Below are positions 49,017 to 59,716 of a stretch of 64,000 nt of DNA, piece by piece (the stretch's first letter is position 1; every line of letters starts with the position of its first letter). The stretch lies in contig CAIMNS010000136.1 of NCBI GenBank assembly GCA_903842945.1, positions 1 to 64,000 on the forward strand, read 5' to 3'. The notes under the pieces are model-generated. The model made no database searches. It was not told the DNA's origin and worked only from the letters and a program-made list of their open reading frames with translations. The position numbers and the translations under genes were made by a program. This DNA is from an uncultured Burkholderiales bacterium. Lineage in GTDB: Bacteria; Pseudomonadota; Gammaproteobacteria; Burkholderiales; Burkholderiaceae_C.

Positions 49017-49955
49017 ATGAGCGAGATGAAGGCGTTTGATTTCCAAGCATGGTCTCATCAGCAATTGGCTTTGATTGAGCAGTCTTTGGATCTGTGGGTG
49101 CCCCATGAAATCGGGGGCAGTCTTGGTTCGAGCATGCGTTATGCGGCACTCGGCGGGGGTAAACGTTTGCGTCCACTTTTGTGTTTGGCCGCGAGACACA
49201 GCATGCGATTGCTTGGTGAGGTCGGCCATGAAAGTCCTTGTCTGGATCAGGCCGCTTTGAGAGCCGCTTGTGCCTGCGAGCTCATTCATTCTTACTCTTT
49301 GGTTCACGATGACATGCCCTGCATGGACGATGATGTGCTCAGGCGAGGACAACCGACGGTTCATGTGAAGTTTGGCCAAGCCATGGCTTTGCTATGTGGG
49401 GACTCGTTACAGGCTCTGGCCTTTGAGATCTTGACGCCAAGCGAAAGCTTGGTCCCATCTCGAGTGCAAGCCCTTCTTTGCAAGCTTTTGAGCCAAGCTG
49501 CAGGCCATGCGGGCATGGCGGGTGGTCAGGCCGTTGATTTGCAAAGTGTCGGTGTCGTCTTGACACAAGCGCAGTTGCAGGCCATGCACGCCATGAAAAC
49601 GGGTGCGTTGCTACAAGCCTCGGTGATGATGGGGGCATCGTGCTCACATGAAGGGGCGTTGAGCGAGTCTTTGCAGACCTCGCTCTTGACCTATGCCAAC
49701 GCCCTTGGCCTGGCATTTCAAGTCGTGGACGATATTTTGGACGTGGTATCGGACACGCAAACTTTGGGTAAAACAGTGGGCAAAGATGCTGCCCATGACA
49801 AGCCCACCTTTGTGTCTTTGTTGGGTTTGGATGGGGCACAAGCTCATGCGCAAACCTTGCATCAACAGGCCCATGAGGCTTTGTTGGCGACGGGTTTGAA
49901 AGACGTGCGTGCCTTGGGTGCCTTGGCCGATTTGGTGATAAAGAGAAAGAGTTGA
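49017..49955 (+). CDS. ispA: Farnesyl diphosphate synthase (polyprenyl synthetase)
   Basis: IspA builds farnesyl diphosphate from isopentenyl and dimethylallyl diphosphate. The 312-aa protein has the first aspartate-rich motif in [11 protein letters not shown] near residue 100, the second in [10 protein letters not shown] near 237, and GGGKRLRP near 45. It begins one base after the xseB stop and is followed one base later by dxs. Confidence 0.95.
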   Translation: MSEMKAFDFQAWSHQQLALIEQSLDLWVPHEIGGSLGSSMRYAALGGGKRLRPLLCLAARHSMRLLGEVGHESPCLDQAALRAACACELIHSYSLVHDDMPCMDDDVLRRGQPTVHVKFGQAMALLCGDSLQALAFEILTPSESLVPSRVQALLCKLLSQAAGHAGMAGGQAVDLQSVGVVLTQAQLQAMHAMKTGALLQASVMMGASCSHEGALSESLQTSLLTYANALGLAFQVVDDILDVVSDTQTLGKTVGKDAAHDKPTFVSLLGLDGAQAHAQTLHQQAHEALLATGLKDVRALGALADLVIKRKS

Positions 49956-49956
49956 T

Positions 49957-51870
49957 ATGACCGATCTATTGAGTACCATTGATGGCCCGGCCGATGTGAG
50001 GCGATTGTCTCGCGTTCAACTCAAAAGCTTGGCGCATGAGCTCAGAGCATTTCTCTTGGACAGTGTTTCCAAGACGGGCGGACACTTGAGTTCCAATTTG
50101 GGAACGGTTGAGCTCACCCTTGCTCTGCATCACGTGTTCAATACGCCTTATGACCGCTTGGTTTGGGACGTGGGTCATCAAACCTATCCGCACAAGATTT
50201 TGACGGGTCGGCGCGAGCGCATGTCCACGCTCAGGCAGTTGGGAGGCTTGAGTGGTTTTCCTAGGCGAGAGGAAAGCGAGTTCGATGCGTTTGGCACGGC
50301 GCACTCGTCGACCAGTATCTCTGCTGCATTGGGCATGTCAAGTGCTGCCTATTTGAGAGGTGAGGATCGCCGCTGCGTGGCCATCATTGGAGACGGTGCC
50401 ATGACCGCAGGCATGGCGTTTGAGGCGATGAACAACGCGGGTGTCGCCAAGGGTAATTTATTGGTCATCTTGAACGACAACGACATGTCGATCAGTCCGC
50501 CCGTTGGTGCGTTGAATCGGTACTTGGCCCAACTCATGAGTGGGCGGTTTTATGCTGCTGCCAAAGAAGTGGGCAAGCAAGTGCTCAAAAGTGCTCCACC
50601 CTTGTTTGAGTTGGCCCGTCGGTTTGAAGAGCACGCCAAAGGCATGGTCGTGCCTGCGACTCTTTTTGAAGAATTTGGGTTCAATTACATTGGACCCATC
50701 GATGGGCACGATTTGGACTCTTTGGTGCCCACACTGGAGAACATTCGGCAACTCAGTGGACCTCAATTCTTGCACGTGGTGACCAAAAAAGGACAGGGCT
50801 ACGGCTTGGCAGAAAAGGATCCCGTGACTTACCATGGCCCTGGTAAATTCGACCCCGCTGTGGGTATCGTGCCGCCAAGCACACCCTCGCAAAAGACGTT
50901 CACGCAGGTCTTTGGGGACTGGGTTTGTGACATGGCACAGCAAGACTCAAGACTCATTGCCATCACGCCTGCCATGCGCGAAGGTTCTGGTTTGGTGGAG
51001 TTTGAGCGCCGCTTTCCGAGCAGGTACTTTGATGTGGGCATCGCTGAGCAACACGCCTTGACGTTTGCGGCAGGTTTGGCCTGCGAAGGTTTCAAGCCCG
51101 TGGTGGCCATTTATTCGACTTTTTTGCAGCGTGCCTACGATCAACTCATTCACGACGTGGCCTTGCAAAAACTACCCATGGTGTTGGCCTTGGACAGAGC
51201 AGGCATTGTGGGCGCCGATGGTGCGACCCATGCGGGCATCTTTGACATTCCTTTCTTGAGATGTGTGCCCAATGTGAGCATCGCAACACCGGCCGATGAG
51301 GCCGAGACGCGAGCACTTTTGACCTCCGCGTTTGAACAAGATCACTGTGTGGCTGTGAGGTATCCCAGGGGCTCAGGCGTTGGAAAAGCGCCCGAGCGTG
51401 AGTTGACCGCTTTGCCTTTTGGCAAAGGCGAGCTCAAGAGAGCGGGTCAAAAAATTGCCATCGTCGCTTTTGGACCCTTGCTGTACCCTGCATTGAAAGT
51501 TGCTGAACAACTCGACCTCACGGTGCTCAACATGCGTTGGGCCAAACCATTGGACTTGGACTTGTTGTTGTCAGCTGCAAAAGAGCATGAGGCCTTGGTG
51601 ACCTTGGAAGACAGTGCATTGATGGGGGGGTGCGGTAGTGCGGTCCTTGAAGCTTTGCAAACGGCTGGCCTGCTCAAGCCTGTGTTGATGCTTGGCTTGA
51701 AGGACCAATTCACCGAGCATGGGGACCCTGCCAAATTGATGGCCCTGGAGGGCTTGGATGCAGTGGGTATTGAAGCCAGCATTTTGGCCAGATTCAACGC
51801 CTTGCTCTCCAAGCCCATCAGCGCATCCAAGCCTGCAGACGCTCCCAATGGTCTCAAGTTGGTGAGTTGA
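49957..51870 (+). CDS. dxs: 1-deoxy-D-xylulose-5-phosphate synthase
   Basis: Dxs is the first enzyme of the MEP isoprenoid pathway and also supplies DXP for vitamin B6 and thiamine. The 637-aa protein has [15 protein letters not shown] near residue 70, the thiamine diphosphate motif [18 protein letters not shown] near 148, and the catalytic Glu in [15 protein letters not shown] near 365. It ends the xseB-ispA-dxs operon and feeds the pdxJ product also encoded here. Confidence 0.97.
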   Translation: MTDLLSTIDGPADVRRLSRVQLKSLAHELRAFLLDSVSKTGGHLSSNLGTVELTLALHHVFNTPYDRLVWDVGHQTYPHKILTGRRERMSTLRQLGGLSGFPRREESEFDAFGTAHSSTSISAALGMSSAAYLRGEDRRCVAIIGDGAMTAGMAFEAMNNAGVAKGNLLVILNDNDMSISPPVGALNRYLAQLMSGRFYAAAKEVGKQVLKSAPPLFELARRFEEHAKGMVVPATLFEEFGFNYIGPIDGHDLDSLVPTLENIRQLSGPQFLHVVTKKGQGYGLAEKDPVTYHGPGKFDPAVGIVPPSTPSQKTFTQVFGDWVCDMAQQDSRLIAITPAMREGSGLVEFERRFPSRYFDVGIAEQHALTFAAGLACEGFKPVVAIYSTFLQRAYDQLIHDVALQKLPMVLALDRAGIVGADGATHAGIFDIPFLRCVPNVSIATPADEAETRALLTSAFEQDHCVAVRYPRGSGVGKAPERELTALPFGKGELKRAGQKIAIVAFGPLLYPALKVAEQLDLTVLNMRWAKPLDLDLLLSAAKEHEALVTLEDSALMGGCGSAVLEALQTAGLLKPVLMLGLKDQFTEHGDPAKLMALEGLDAVGIEASILARFNALLSKPISASKPADAPNGLKLVS

Positions 51871-52001
51871 AGCTTGGGATGCTTTCCAGATCGGACGCAT
51901 CTTGACGGGTAAACCCGTGCTTGGAGCTGGTGCTGCTGGCATAAAATTTCTAATCTGAGTGTTGTTCAAAGAACTTTTTATTTTTTCATATGAGGTGAAA
52001 C

Positions 52002-53084
52002 ATGGACCGTCGTGCAATTATTAAACATGCTGGTGTTGCTGGAATTTTGGCCGCAGGTGCAGCGCCTGCTGTACACGCCCAAGCCACGGTTCGTTGGCGT
52101 CTGGCTTCAAGTTTCCCTAAGTCCTTGGACACTTTGTACGGAGGCTCAGAGGTCTTTGCCCGAGAGGTCAAAAACATGTCGGGTGGCAAGTTTGAAATCT
52201 CCCTTCATGGCCCAGGCGAGTTGATGCCGGCCTTTGGCGTCGTGGACGGTGTTCAGCAAGGCTCTGTTGAGTGTTGCCATACTGCTGCGTACTACTTCAC
52301 CGGAAAAGACGAGACCTTTGCTCTGGGATGCGGCATTCCTTTTGGTTTGAACTCCAGGCAGCAAACGGCTTGGATGTTTGATGGAGCTGGTGGCAAGCTC
52401 ATGCGGGAGTTCTATGCCAAGTACAACATGGTCAATTTCACCATGGGCAACACGGGAGCCCAAATGGCAGGGTGGTTCAGAAAAGAGGTCAAAGGGCTTG
52501 CTGACTTGAAAGGCTTGAAGATGCGCATGGGGGGTGGACTCGGTGGAAAAGTGATGGAGAAAATTGGCGTCGTTCCCCAAAGTCTTCCTGCAGGAGACAT
52601 TTACCCCTCGTTGGAAAAAGGCACCATTGACGCGGCCGAGTGGATAGGACCCTACGACGATTTGAAGCTGGGCTTTAACAAAGTGGCGCCTTTCTATTAC
52701 TATCCTGGCTGGTGGGAGGGTGGCCCACAGTTGGATTTGTTTGTCAACAACAAAGCCTACGATGCATTGAGTTCAGAAAACAAGGCCATTTTGGAGGCGG
52801 CAACCACGGTTGCTCACGTGAACATTCAGGCCAAATACGACTCGCACAATCCGGCGGCTTTGAAGCAACTCGTGGGTTCAGGCACCAAGTTAAAAGCGTT
52901 TCCCAAAGATGTCATGAACTTCGCTTACAAGGAGGCGATGGGTTTGTATGAAGAGATTGCTTCCAAAAATGAAAATTGGAAGAAAGTCTACACGGAGTGG
53001 TTGAAGTTCAGATCCGAGCAAAATTTATGGTTCCGCTTCACCGAGGCAGAATTTGATCGCTTCATGCAGGCACAAAAACTGTAA
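52002..53084 (+). CDS. TRAP transporter substrate-binding protein (DctP family)
   Basis: The 360-aa periplasmic binding protein starts MDRRAIIKHAGVAG, a twin-arginine-like signal with cleavage after VHAQ. Its pattern (LASSFPKSLDTLYGGSE, then EWIGPYDDLKLGFNKVAPFYYYPGWWEGG) matches the TakP/alpha-keto acid-binding subfamily, so a 2-oxo acid or related acid is a plausible ligand. A GAGGTGA ribosome site precedes the ATG. Unlike most TRAP loci, its gene faces the permease genes tail to tail. Confidence 0.9.
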   Translation: MDRRAIIKHAGVAGILAAGAAPAVHAQATVRWRLASSFPKSLDTLYGGSEVFAREVKNMSGGKFEISLHGPGELMPAFGVVDGVQQGSVECCHTAAYYFTGKDETFALGCGIPFGLNSRQQTAWMFDGAGGKLMREFYAKYNMVNFTMGNTGAQMAGWFRKEVKGLADLKGLKMRMGGGLGGKVMEKIGVVPQSLPAGDIYPSLEKGTIDAAEWIGPYDDLKLGFNKVAPFYYYPGWWEGGPQLDLFVNNKAYDALSSENKAILEAATTVAHVNIQAKYDSHNPAALKQLVGSGTKLKAFPKDVMNFAYKEAMGLYEEIASKNENWKKVYTEWLKFRSEQNLWFRFTEAEFDRFMQAQKL

Positions 53085-53150
53085 AGCGCCCAAGGCGTCT
53101 TTTGGCAAGCACCCAAGCTAGGTGTCCTTGCGCTAAAAGACCCTCCAAGA

Positions 53151-53194
53151 CCCTGATCTCTTCGGCTTGAGGCGGTGAGATCAGGGTTTTTTTT
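53151..53194 (+). terminator. Terminator of the TRAP binding-protein gene
   Basis: CCCTGATCTC pairs perfectly over 10 bp with GAGATCAGGG (53177-53186) across a 16-base loop, followed by eight T residues. It lies 67 bp after the binding-protein stop and faces the convergent permease gene. Confidence 0.88.
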
Positions 53195-53230
53195 GACTTT
53201 TTCTTGATCCATGTCCGAACGCGGCAGACC

Positions 53231-54781
53231 TTACTTTTTGATGTTGAAGAGCTCCTCCATGCGCTTTTGCTCATCGTCCTCGCTCTGTTTGGTGGGGGTC
53301 TCAGAGCCTTTTTGACCTGGTGTTGCAAAAGGGTTGTCCTCGTCTGTTGATGAAGCGTTGTCCGTCTCGAGAGGCATCTCAATGACCACTTTGTCCAAAT
53401 CGATTTTTTCTTCCTTGTCCAAAAAGAGGGTCACACTTTCAGGCACAAAGATCACAATCACCACCAACACCAATTGCATGAGCACCCAGGGTATAGCGCC
53501 TAAATAGATGTCTTTAGACAAAATCGGCTTGGGAATGCGTCCCTCTTTGAACAAAGTGTCTGAGATGCCTCTGAGGTAAAAAAGCGCAAATCCAAAAGGC
53601 GGGTGCATGAAACTCGTTTGCATGTTCACGCATAAAAGCACGCCAAACCACACCAAGTCAATGCCCAATTTATTCGCAACGGGCCCCAAGAGCGGCAAGA
53701 TGATGAAAGCAATTTCAAAGAAGTCCAAGAAAAAAGCCAAAAAGAAGATGAAGGCATTGACCACCAACAGAAAGCCAACTTGACCGCCCGGTAGATTGCT
53801 CAGCATGTCCTCGACCCACTTGGATCCATCAACACCTTGGAACACCATGGAGAAGACCCTAGAGCCTATCAAAATGAACACCACCATGGCCGTCAATCGC
53901 ATGGTGCTGTTCATCGCCTGCCAAACCAGCTGCAAACTCAGTCTTTGGTGAATGGCCGCCAAGATCAAGGCGCCCATGCAGCCCATGGCTCCAGCCTCGG
54001 TGGGTGTGGCAATGGCCACCTTGATCCCAGGCAATCCACCCATGGAGCCAAGGACGGTGAAAATCAAAGCGGCAGACGGGATGATGCCTTTTAAGCACTT
54101 GTACCAAAGGGGCCAACCCGAAAGCGTTCGCGCTTCCATAGGAATGCCTGGAACGTGAGACGGCTTGAAGACGCCAAGCCCAAACGTGTAGAGTGCAAAG
54201 ATGCCCACTTGAAGGATCGAAGGCCCCCAAGCACCTTTGTACATGTCACCCACCGAGCGGCCCAATTGGTCGGCCATGACGATCAAGACCAAGGAGGGGG
54301 GAACCAATTGCGTGATCGTCCCAGAAGCCGCCAGCACGCCTGTTGCGTACCGCATGTTGTAGCCGTAGCGGATCATGACCGGAAGAGAAATCATCGCCAT
54401 GGCAATCACTTGACCTGCCACAGTGCCCGTGATGGCGCCCAAAATAAAGCCCACAATGATGACCGAGTAACCAAGCCCTCCTTTGACGGTGCCAAACAAT
54501 TGACCCATGGAGTCCAGCATGTCCTCGGCCAATCCGCATTTCTCAAGCACGGCACCCATGAAGGTAAAAAAGGGAATGGCCAACAAGAGATCGTTGCTAA
54601 GAATACCAAACACATTCAAGGGCAAGTTGGCCATAAAGGAGGCCGGAAACCAACCCATTTGAATGGCAAACAGTCCACATCCCAGGCCTAAAGCGGAAAG
54701 AGAAAAAGCGACCGGAAAACCAATGACCATCACGATCACCAACAAGCCAAACATGATCGGCGCGAAGTTTTGCATCTCCAT
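53231..54781 (-). CDS. TRAP transporter large permease (DctM family)
   Basis: A 516-aa inner-membrane protein with about 12 hydrophobic segments. The DctM pattern is clear in GFPVAFSLSALGLGCGLF near residue 21 and in LAIPFFTFMGAVLEKCGLAEDMLD near 65, with VATPTEAGAMGCMGAL in the middle. The C-terminal 60 residues form an acidic, lysine-rich cytoplasmic tail after the last helix, longer than usual. It is 14 bp downstream of the small permease and faces the binding-protein gene. Confidence 0.93.
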   Translation of the reverse strand: MEMQNFAPIMFGLLVIVMVIGFPVAFSLSALGLGCGLFAIQMGWFPASFMANLPLNVFGILSNDLLLAIPFFTFMGAVLEKCGLAEDMLDSMGQLFGTVKGGLGYSVIIVGFILGAITGTVAGQVIAMAMISLPVMIRYGYNMRYATGVLAASGTITQLVPPSLVLIVMADQLGRSVGDMYKGAWGPSILQVGIFALYTFGLGVFKPSHVPGIPMEARTLSGWPLWYKCLKGIIPSAALIFTVLGSMGGLPGIKVAIATPTEAGAMGCMGALILAAIHQRLSLQLVWQAMNSTMRLTAMVVFILIGSRVFSMVFQGVDGSKWVEDMLSNLPGGQVGFLLVVNAFIFFLAFFLDFFEIAFIILPLLGPVANKLGIDLVWFGVLLCVNMQTSFMHPPFGFALFYLRGISDTLFKEGRIPKPILSKDIYLGAIPWVLMQLVLVVIVIFVPESVTLFLDKEEKIDLDKVVIEMPLETDNASSTDEDNPFATPGQKGSETPTKQSEDDEQKRMEELFNIKK

Positions 54782-54795
54782 GGTTGTGCCGCTCC

Positions 54796-55335
54796 TTACT
54801 GCATGGGTTTTTCATAATGCAAATCAAGCTCGGCATGGCCAGCTAAAAATGCAATGCGTTTGATGACTTCGCTCAGTCCTTGCAAGCACATCCAAGCAAA
54901 GCCAAGCGGTAACAGGAGCATGGCCGGCCAGCGAACCAATCCTCCAGCGTTGGCAGACAGCTCTCCACTTAAAAACATTTTTAAAAACAAGGGCCAGCTC
55001 AGCCAAGCCATGAAGCCCATCACGGGAAACAGGAAAAGAAACAAGCCCATCAAATCCAAACGGGCCGCTGCTTTGGGGCTCAGTTTGCTGTAGATCAAGT
55101 CAACTCGTACATGCTCATTGAGTTGAAGCACATAGGGGGCGCCGAGCATCACGGTTGCTGCAAAGAAGTACCACTGAATTTCAAGCCACGCGTTGGAGCT
55201 GATATCAAAGCCATAACGAACAATAGCATTCGCGGCAGATACAAACGCAGCGGCCAGTACGCAAAATGTACCTATTCGACTGAGCTTTTCGCTGGCGGAG
55301 TCAATGAATTTAGATAAATTCAACAATGCATTCAT
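54796..55335 (-). CDS. TRAP transporter small permease (DctQ family)
   Basis: A 179-aa protein with four membrane helices, which together with DctM forms the sodium-driven transport channel. It opens MNALLNLSKFIDSASEKLS; a conserved ALEIQWYFF-like stretch is seen as WLEIQWYFFAATVMLGA near residue 50, and EHVRVDLIYSKLS follows. Length and layout are normal. It and dctM form one unit starting from the 519-bp gap. Confidence 0.92.
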   Translation of the reverse strand: MNALLNLSKFIDSASEKLSRIGTFCVLAAAFVSAANAIVRYGFDISSNAWLEIQWYFFAATVMLGAPYVLQLNEHVRVDLIYSKLSPKAAARLDLMGLFLFLFPVMGFMAWLSWPLFLKMFLSGELSANAGGLVRWPAMLLLPLGFAWMCLQGLSEVIKRIAFLAGHAELDLHYEKPMQ

Positions 55336-55740
55336 GGGTCAACTTCCGTGTAGATGAATCCAGAACCCCATTCAGGGTCTTCAAGCAAGTGTTTGAACGG
55401 GTGAGCTAGGCGGGGTCATTTTTTCGGCAACCCCCTATATTAACCTTGTCTGAAGAGAAAAATAATTGACGAGACAAGATTCTATTTTTTTGCAAGTCAA
55501 GTGGGCGTTTGGAGCAAAACCCTGGCAGATGATGTTGAGGCCCCAAGTTGAGGTCTCGAAGGCGTGAGGTCGAGGGTGCTTTCGCGGCCAAGGGGTTCAT
55601 GGGTGAAAAGAGGGCACCCGAGACTTCAAAAAAGTCATTGCCCAGTTTGATATTTTGAAGTTATTGACCCCAAAGGACCAATTTCGTGCAAAATGGTTCT
55701 GATGCCCATCGGGATGGAGTTGGCGTCTTTTTGCCTAAAA
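55336..55740. other. Control region between the TRAP permease and cox genes
   Basis: No convincing gene is present in this divergent gap. A 7-bp inverted repeat CTTGTCT/AGACAAG lies at 55445-55478 and a 9-bp inverted repeat ACTTCAAAA/TTTTGAAGT at 55623-55661, spaced 20-21 bases. GGGTG/CACCC at 55600-55620 could form a small hairpin. Any of these could be regulator sites for the cox or TRAP genes; no regulator gene is adjacent. Confidence 0.4.
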
Positions 55741-55769
55741 TTGACCACCAACTTGACCCATCGTATTTT
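55741..55769 (+). promoter_or_regulatory. Candidate sigma-70 promoter of the cox cluster
   Basis: TTGACC and TATTTT are separated by exactly 17 bp, about 85 bp upstream of the coxS start. TTGACC words recur just upstream (near 55664) and inside the spacer (55753), which may mark an activator site or be chance. Confidence 0.45.
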
Positions 55770-55854
55770 GCAAACTAGGGTAAAGCCTATACGCACTCTT
55801 TGAAATTTTTTGAATGATGAGGGATGCGTTGATTCAACACCAATGGAGAAAATT

Positions 55855-56322
55855 ATGCATTTAAAGTTCACAGTGAACAACAAAGCCGTCGAGATGGATG
55901 TGCCTGCCAACACGTTGTTGGTTCAAGCGCTCAGAGAGACCCTACATTTGACCGGCACCCATGTGGGGTGTGATACGGCTCAGTGTGGCGCATGCACGGT
56001 CATGGTGGATGGAAAAAGTCTCAAGTCTTGCAACGTGCTTGCGGCTCAAGTTGAAGGCGCCCATGTCACCACCATTGAGGGATTGGCCAGTGAAGATGGC
56101 ACGCTGCATCCCATGCAGGCGGCTTTTAAAGAGTGCCATGGTTTGCAATGCGGCTTTTGTACCCCTGGCATGGTCATGAGTGCTTTGGATTTGTGCACAC
56201 GCCATCCCAACGCAACTGAGACAGAAATTCGTGAACAGTTGGAGGGCAATTTGTGCCGTTGCACGGGATATCAAAACATCGTGAAAGCTGTGCAAATGGG
56301 TGCGCAGTCGATGGCCAAGTGA
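55855..56322 (+). CDS. coxS: Molybdenum hydroxylase small [2Fe-2S] subunit (CoxS-like)
   Basis: A 155-aa two-domain iron-sulfur protein that passes electrons from molybdenum to FAD. The start has GGAG upstream. Plant-type [2Fe-2S] cysteines are in [18 protein letters not shown] near residue 40 and the nearby SC; the second cluster uses CGFCTPGM near 101 and CRCTG near 137. It is the first gene of a small-large-medium series, the order of form II CO dehydrogenase-like enzymes. The name follows the family; activity is not shown. Confidence 0.93.
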   Translation: MHLKFTVNNKAVEMDVPANTLLVQALRETLHLTGTHVGCDTAQCGACTVMVDGKSLKSCNVLAAQVEGAHVTTIEGLASEDGTLHPMQAAFKECHGLQCGFCTPGMVMSALDLCTRHPNATETEIREQLEGNLCRCTGYQNIVKAVQMGAQSMAK

Positions 56323-56431
56323 GCGGCTTGATCAAAGGTCGTGGTTTTGATCTTGGCGTTCAACAGGGCGGTGTTGGTTTTTTAAATTTCCCAAAGTCCA
56401 TAGGTCTGATGGATACAGATGGATCAAGTAT

Positions 56432-56460
56432 TTGAACAAGTAGGCGGCTGAACATATTGA
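56432..56460 (+). promoter_or_regulatory. Candidate promoter inside the coxS-coxL gap
   Basis: TTGAAC and TATTGA are separated by 17 bp, giving a start site near 56467. That lies almost at ATG 56470, so a transcript from here would favour the second ATG at 56488, which has a GGAG ribosome site. Confidence 0.35.
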
Positions 56461-56487
56461 AATAATTAAATGGATGGAGACAAAAAC

Positions 56488-58875
56488 ATGGGTGCATCTG
56501 ATTTCTCAAAATTACCTCACATTGGTGAGTCCGTGCTTCGCAAAGAGGACTATCGGTTTTTAACCGGTGCTGGCCAATACACCGATGACATTGAATTGCC
56601 CAACCTCACGCATGCTTTTTTTGTTCGCTCTCCGCATGCCCATGCGAAAGTCAAGCACGTTGACGTGACCCAAGCCTTGGCCAGTCCTGGCGTGATCAAG
56701 GTGTTTACGGGTCAAGACGTCGCTGCCGATAAGATCAATGGATTGCCTTGTGGGTGGCTCATCACCAGCACCGATGGACAAGCGATGAAGGAGCCCCCTC
56801 ACCCTATTTTGGCTTTGGATCGGGTTCGGTATGTGGGCGATCATGTGGCCATGGTGGTTGCGCAAACCCTTGAGCAAGCCCGCGATGCTGCAGAAAAAGT
56901 ACAGGTGGATTATGAAGTGCTGGAGGCCATTGTGGATGTGGGCTCCGTGAGAGATGTCAGCCAAAAACACCCAGCACTGCACGAACAAGCTCCAGACAAC
57001 CATTGTTACCATTGGGCCATTGGCGACAAAGCGCAAGTCGATATCGCCTTTGCAAAAGCCGCGCACATCACAAGCCTTGACTTGATCAACAACCGCTTGG
57101 TGCCCAACGCGATGGAGCCCCGGGCTGTGATTGGTTCTTACAGCAGAGCCAGTGATGAATACACCTTGTATGTCTCCAACCAAAACCCACATGTGGAGCG
57201 GCTTTTATTGACCGCTTTTGTGATGGGGTTGCCTGAGCACAAGGTCAGGGTGATTGCGCCTGACGTGGGGGGCGGTTTTGGTTCTAAAATTTATTTGTAC
57301 GCCGAGGACGTGTGCTTGACTTGGGCCTCGAAAAAAATCAATCGAAACATCAAATGGACGGCCGATCGCAACGAGGCCTTCCTAAGCGATGCCCATGGAA
57401 GAGATCATGTCAGTCATGGTGAATTGGCCTTGGACGCAGAGGGGAATTTTTTGGCGCTCAGGGTCAAGACCGATGCAAATATGGGCGCCTATCTGTCAAC
57501 GTTTTCAACGGCTGTCCCCACCATTTTGTACGCCACGTTGCTGGCTGGGCAATACAAGACCCCGCAAGTGTATGTGGAGGTTGATGCCTGGTTCACCAAC
57601 ACGGCCCCCGTTGATGCCTACCGCGGAGCGGGACGGCCTGAGGCCACTTATTTGCTAGAGAGGTTGGTGAGCCGTGCTGCTTGGGAGACCGGGCGCACGC
57701 AAGATGAGATCAGGAAACGCAACTTCATCACGCAGTTTCCTTATCAAACGCCTGTGGCCTTGCAGTATGACATTGGAGACTTTCATGCGTGCATGAACGA
57801 ATCACAGAAAAAGGCCGATGTCTCTGGTTTTGAAGTCCGAAAAGCCGCCTCCAAAGCCAAAGGCAAATTAAGGGGCATCGGTTACTCTAGCTACATTGAA
57901 GCTTGCGGCATCGCTCCGAGCAACATTGCTGGTGCGTTGGGCGCTCGTGCTGGGCTTTTTGAGTGTGGCGAGATCCGGGTTCATCCCACGGGAAGTGTCA
58001 CAGTGTTCACGGGCTCTCACAGTCACGGCCAGGGACATGAAACCACCTTTGCACAAGTGGTGGCCGCTCGTTTAGGCATGGCGGTGGACCAAATCGATGT
58101 GGTTCATGGCGACACGGGTCGTGTGCCCTTTGGTATGGGGACCTACGGTTCTCGCTCCATTTCGGTGGGGGGCGCTGCGATCATGAAGGCGCTGGACAAG
58201 ATCGAGTCCAAAGCGAAGAAAATTGCAGCTCATTTGCTTGAGGCCAGTGACACCGATATTGAGTTTGCCAACGGCGAGTTCAGGGTCAAGGGGACCGATA
58301 AGATGGTCACTTTTGGGCAGGTGGCTTTGACGGCCTATGTGCCGCACAACTACCCTCTTGACAAGCTCGAGCCTGGATTGAACGAGACAGCGTTTTATGA
58401 TCCAACGAACTTTACATTTCCCGCGGGCACCTACATTTGTGAAGTGGAAGTGGACCCTCAAACCGGTGAGGTTCGCGTGGACCGGTTCACCGCCGTGGAT
58501 GACTTTGGAACCATCATCAATCCCATGATCGTTGAGGGGCAAATCCATGGTGGTTTGGTCCAAGGCATTGGCCAAGCGCTGCTTGAGAGTTGCGTTTACG
58601 ATTCAAAAAGTGGGCAGTTGCTCAGTGGCTCCTTCATGGATTACACGATGCCCCGAGCTGATGACTTTCCGCATTTTGAAATTGGACATGTTTGCACGCC
58701 TTGTACACACAACCCCTTGGGAACCAAAGGGTGTGGTGAGGCTGGGGCCATTGGTTCGCCACCGGCCGTGATCAATGCCGTTTTAGATGCCCTGGCACCT
58801 CTTGGGGTGAAAGACTTGGACATGCCCGCAACGCCCCATCGTGTTTGGCGTGCCATTCAGGCTGCAAAGGTTTGA
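56488..58875 (+). CDS. coxL: Form II CO dehydrogenase-like molybdopterin large subunit (CoxL-like)
   Basis: The catalytic subunit of a xanthine oxidase-family hydroxylase, 795 aa from ATG 56488; ATG 56470 is the alternative. The active-site loop reads [14 protein letters not shown] near residue 377, the form II signature; true aerobic CO dehydrogenases have AYRCSFR with a copper-bound Cys, which is absent. Pterin contacts are seen in [15 protein letters not shown], the [10 protein letters not shown] loop and GMGTYGSRS, and the catalytic Glu is in [12 protein letters not shown] near the C-terminus. The substrate may be an aldehyde or N-heterocycle and cannot be read from sequence. Confidence 0.92.
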   Translation: MGASDFSKLPHIGESVLRKEDYRFLTGAGQYTDDIELPNLTHAFFVRSPHAHAKVKHVDVTQALASPGVIKVFTGQDVAADKINGLPCGWLITSTDGQAMKEPPHPILALDRVRYVGDHVAMVVAQTLEQARDAAEKVQVDYEVLEAIVDVGSVRDVSQKHPALHEQAPDNHCYHWAIGDKAQVDIAFAKAAHITSLDLINNRLVPNAMEPRAVIGSYSRASDEYTLYVSNQNPHVERLLLTAFVMGLPEHKVRVIAPDVGGGFGSKIYLYAEDVCLTWASKKINRNIKWTADRNEAFLSDAHGRDHVSHGELALDAEGNFLALRVKTDANMGAYLSTFSTAVPTILYATLLAGQYKTPQVYVEVDAWFTNTAPVDAYRGAGRPEATYLLERLVSRAAWETGRTQDEIRKRNFITQFPYQTPVALQYDIGDFHACMNESQKKADVSGFEVRKAASKAKGKLRGIGYSSYIEACGIAPSNIAGALGARAGLFECGEIRVHPTGSVTVFTGSHSHGQGHETTFAQVVAARLGMAVDQIDVVHGDTGRVPFGMGTYGSRSISVGGAAIMKALDKIESKAKKIAAHLLEASDTDIEFANGEFRVKGTDKMVTFGQVALTAYVPHNYPLDKLEPGLNETAFYDPTNFTFPAGTYICEVEVDPQTGEVRVDRFTAVDDFGTIINPMIVEGQIHGGLVQGIGQALLESCVYDSKSGQLLSGSFMDYTMPRADDFPHFEIGHVCTPCTHNPLGTKGCGEAGAIGSPPAVINAVLDALAPLGVKDLDMPATPHRVWRAIQAAKV

Positions 58876-58921
58876 AGATTTAAGATAACATTACACCTAT
58901 TGATAAAGAGAGAAATTTAAC

Positions 58922-59716
58922 ATGTACGCATTTACTTATGAACGTCCAGCAAGCCTGTCAGATGCTTCAAAATTGATCAAAGCGGGGGCTCAACCCTTGG
59001 CTGGTGGACAAACCTTGCTCGCTTCAATGAAGCAGCGCCTGAGCAGTCCCGAGACTTTGGTCGATTTGTCAAAAATCGCTGAGTTAAAAGACATCAAATT
59101 GGAGGGCTCATCGATCGTCATCGGTGCCATGGTCAAGCACGCCCAAGTCGCTGAAAGTGACTTGGTCAAAAGTCATCTTCCAGCCTTGGCTGAATTGGCT
59201 GGGCAAATAGGCGACAAGCAAGTGCGTGCGATGGGGACTTTGGGAGGCTCTGTGGCCAACAACGATCCAGCCGCTTGCTACCCAAGCGCGGTCTTGGCTT
59301 TAGGTGCAACCGTTCACACCGATCATCGATCCATTCAAGCCGAGGACTTCTTTCATGGCATGTTCACCACGGCGCTGGAATCCGGTGAGTTGATCAAGTC
59401 GATTTCGTTTCCAATTCCTAAAAAAGCGGTCTACCTCAAATTCAAACAACAAGCCTCTCGTTTCGCCATGGTTGGCGTTTTCTTGGCTCAAACCAGCTCA
59501 GGTGTTCGTGTGGCCGTCACTGGGGCGAGCTCACAAGGGGTTTTTCGCCACCACGGACTCGAGGAGGCTTTGAACAAGAGTTTTAGCGTAGAGTCAGCCG
59601 CCAGTGTGAAAATCGATGAGGCCGACTTGAACACCGATATCCATGCAAGCGCTAAATACAGAGCGAATTTGATCAGTGTACAAACCCAACGTGCTGTGAA
59701 GATCTTACTTGGATGA
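58922..59716 (+). CDS. coxM: FAD-binding medium subunit (CoxM-like)
   Basis: A 264-aa flavoprotein that takes electrons from the [2Fe-2S] subunit. Family motifs are AGGQTLLASMKQRL near residue 27 and MGTLGGSVANNDPAACYP near 103, which hold FAD. An AAGAGAG site precedes the ATG. Its stop overlaps coxD by 4 nt, so these are translationally coupled. Confidence 0.93.
   Translation: MYAFTYERPASLSDASKLIKAGAQPLAGGQTLLASMKQRLSSPETLVDLSKIAELKDIKLEGSSIVIGAMVKHAQVAESDLVKSHLPALAELAGQIGDKQVRAMGTLGGSVANNDPAACYPSAVLALGATVHTDHRSIQAEDFFHGMFTTALESGELIKSISFPIPKKAVYLKFKQQASRFAMVGVFLAQTSSGVRVAVTGASSQGVFRHHGLEEALNKSFSVESAASVKIDEADLNTDIHASAKYRANLISVQTQRAVKILLG

Noticed and set aside
55635-55913. 92-aa minus-strand ORF in the TRAP-cox gap
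   Set aside because: It overlaps the likely promoter and the coxS start, has no ribosome site or domain pattern, and is taken as a chance frame.
56488-58875. Calling this a true aerobic CO dehydrogenase
   Set aside because: The active-site loop is AYRGAGR, not AYRCSFR, and the gene order is S-L-M, so CO oxidation is not supported by the sequence.
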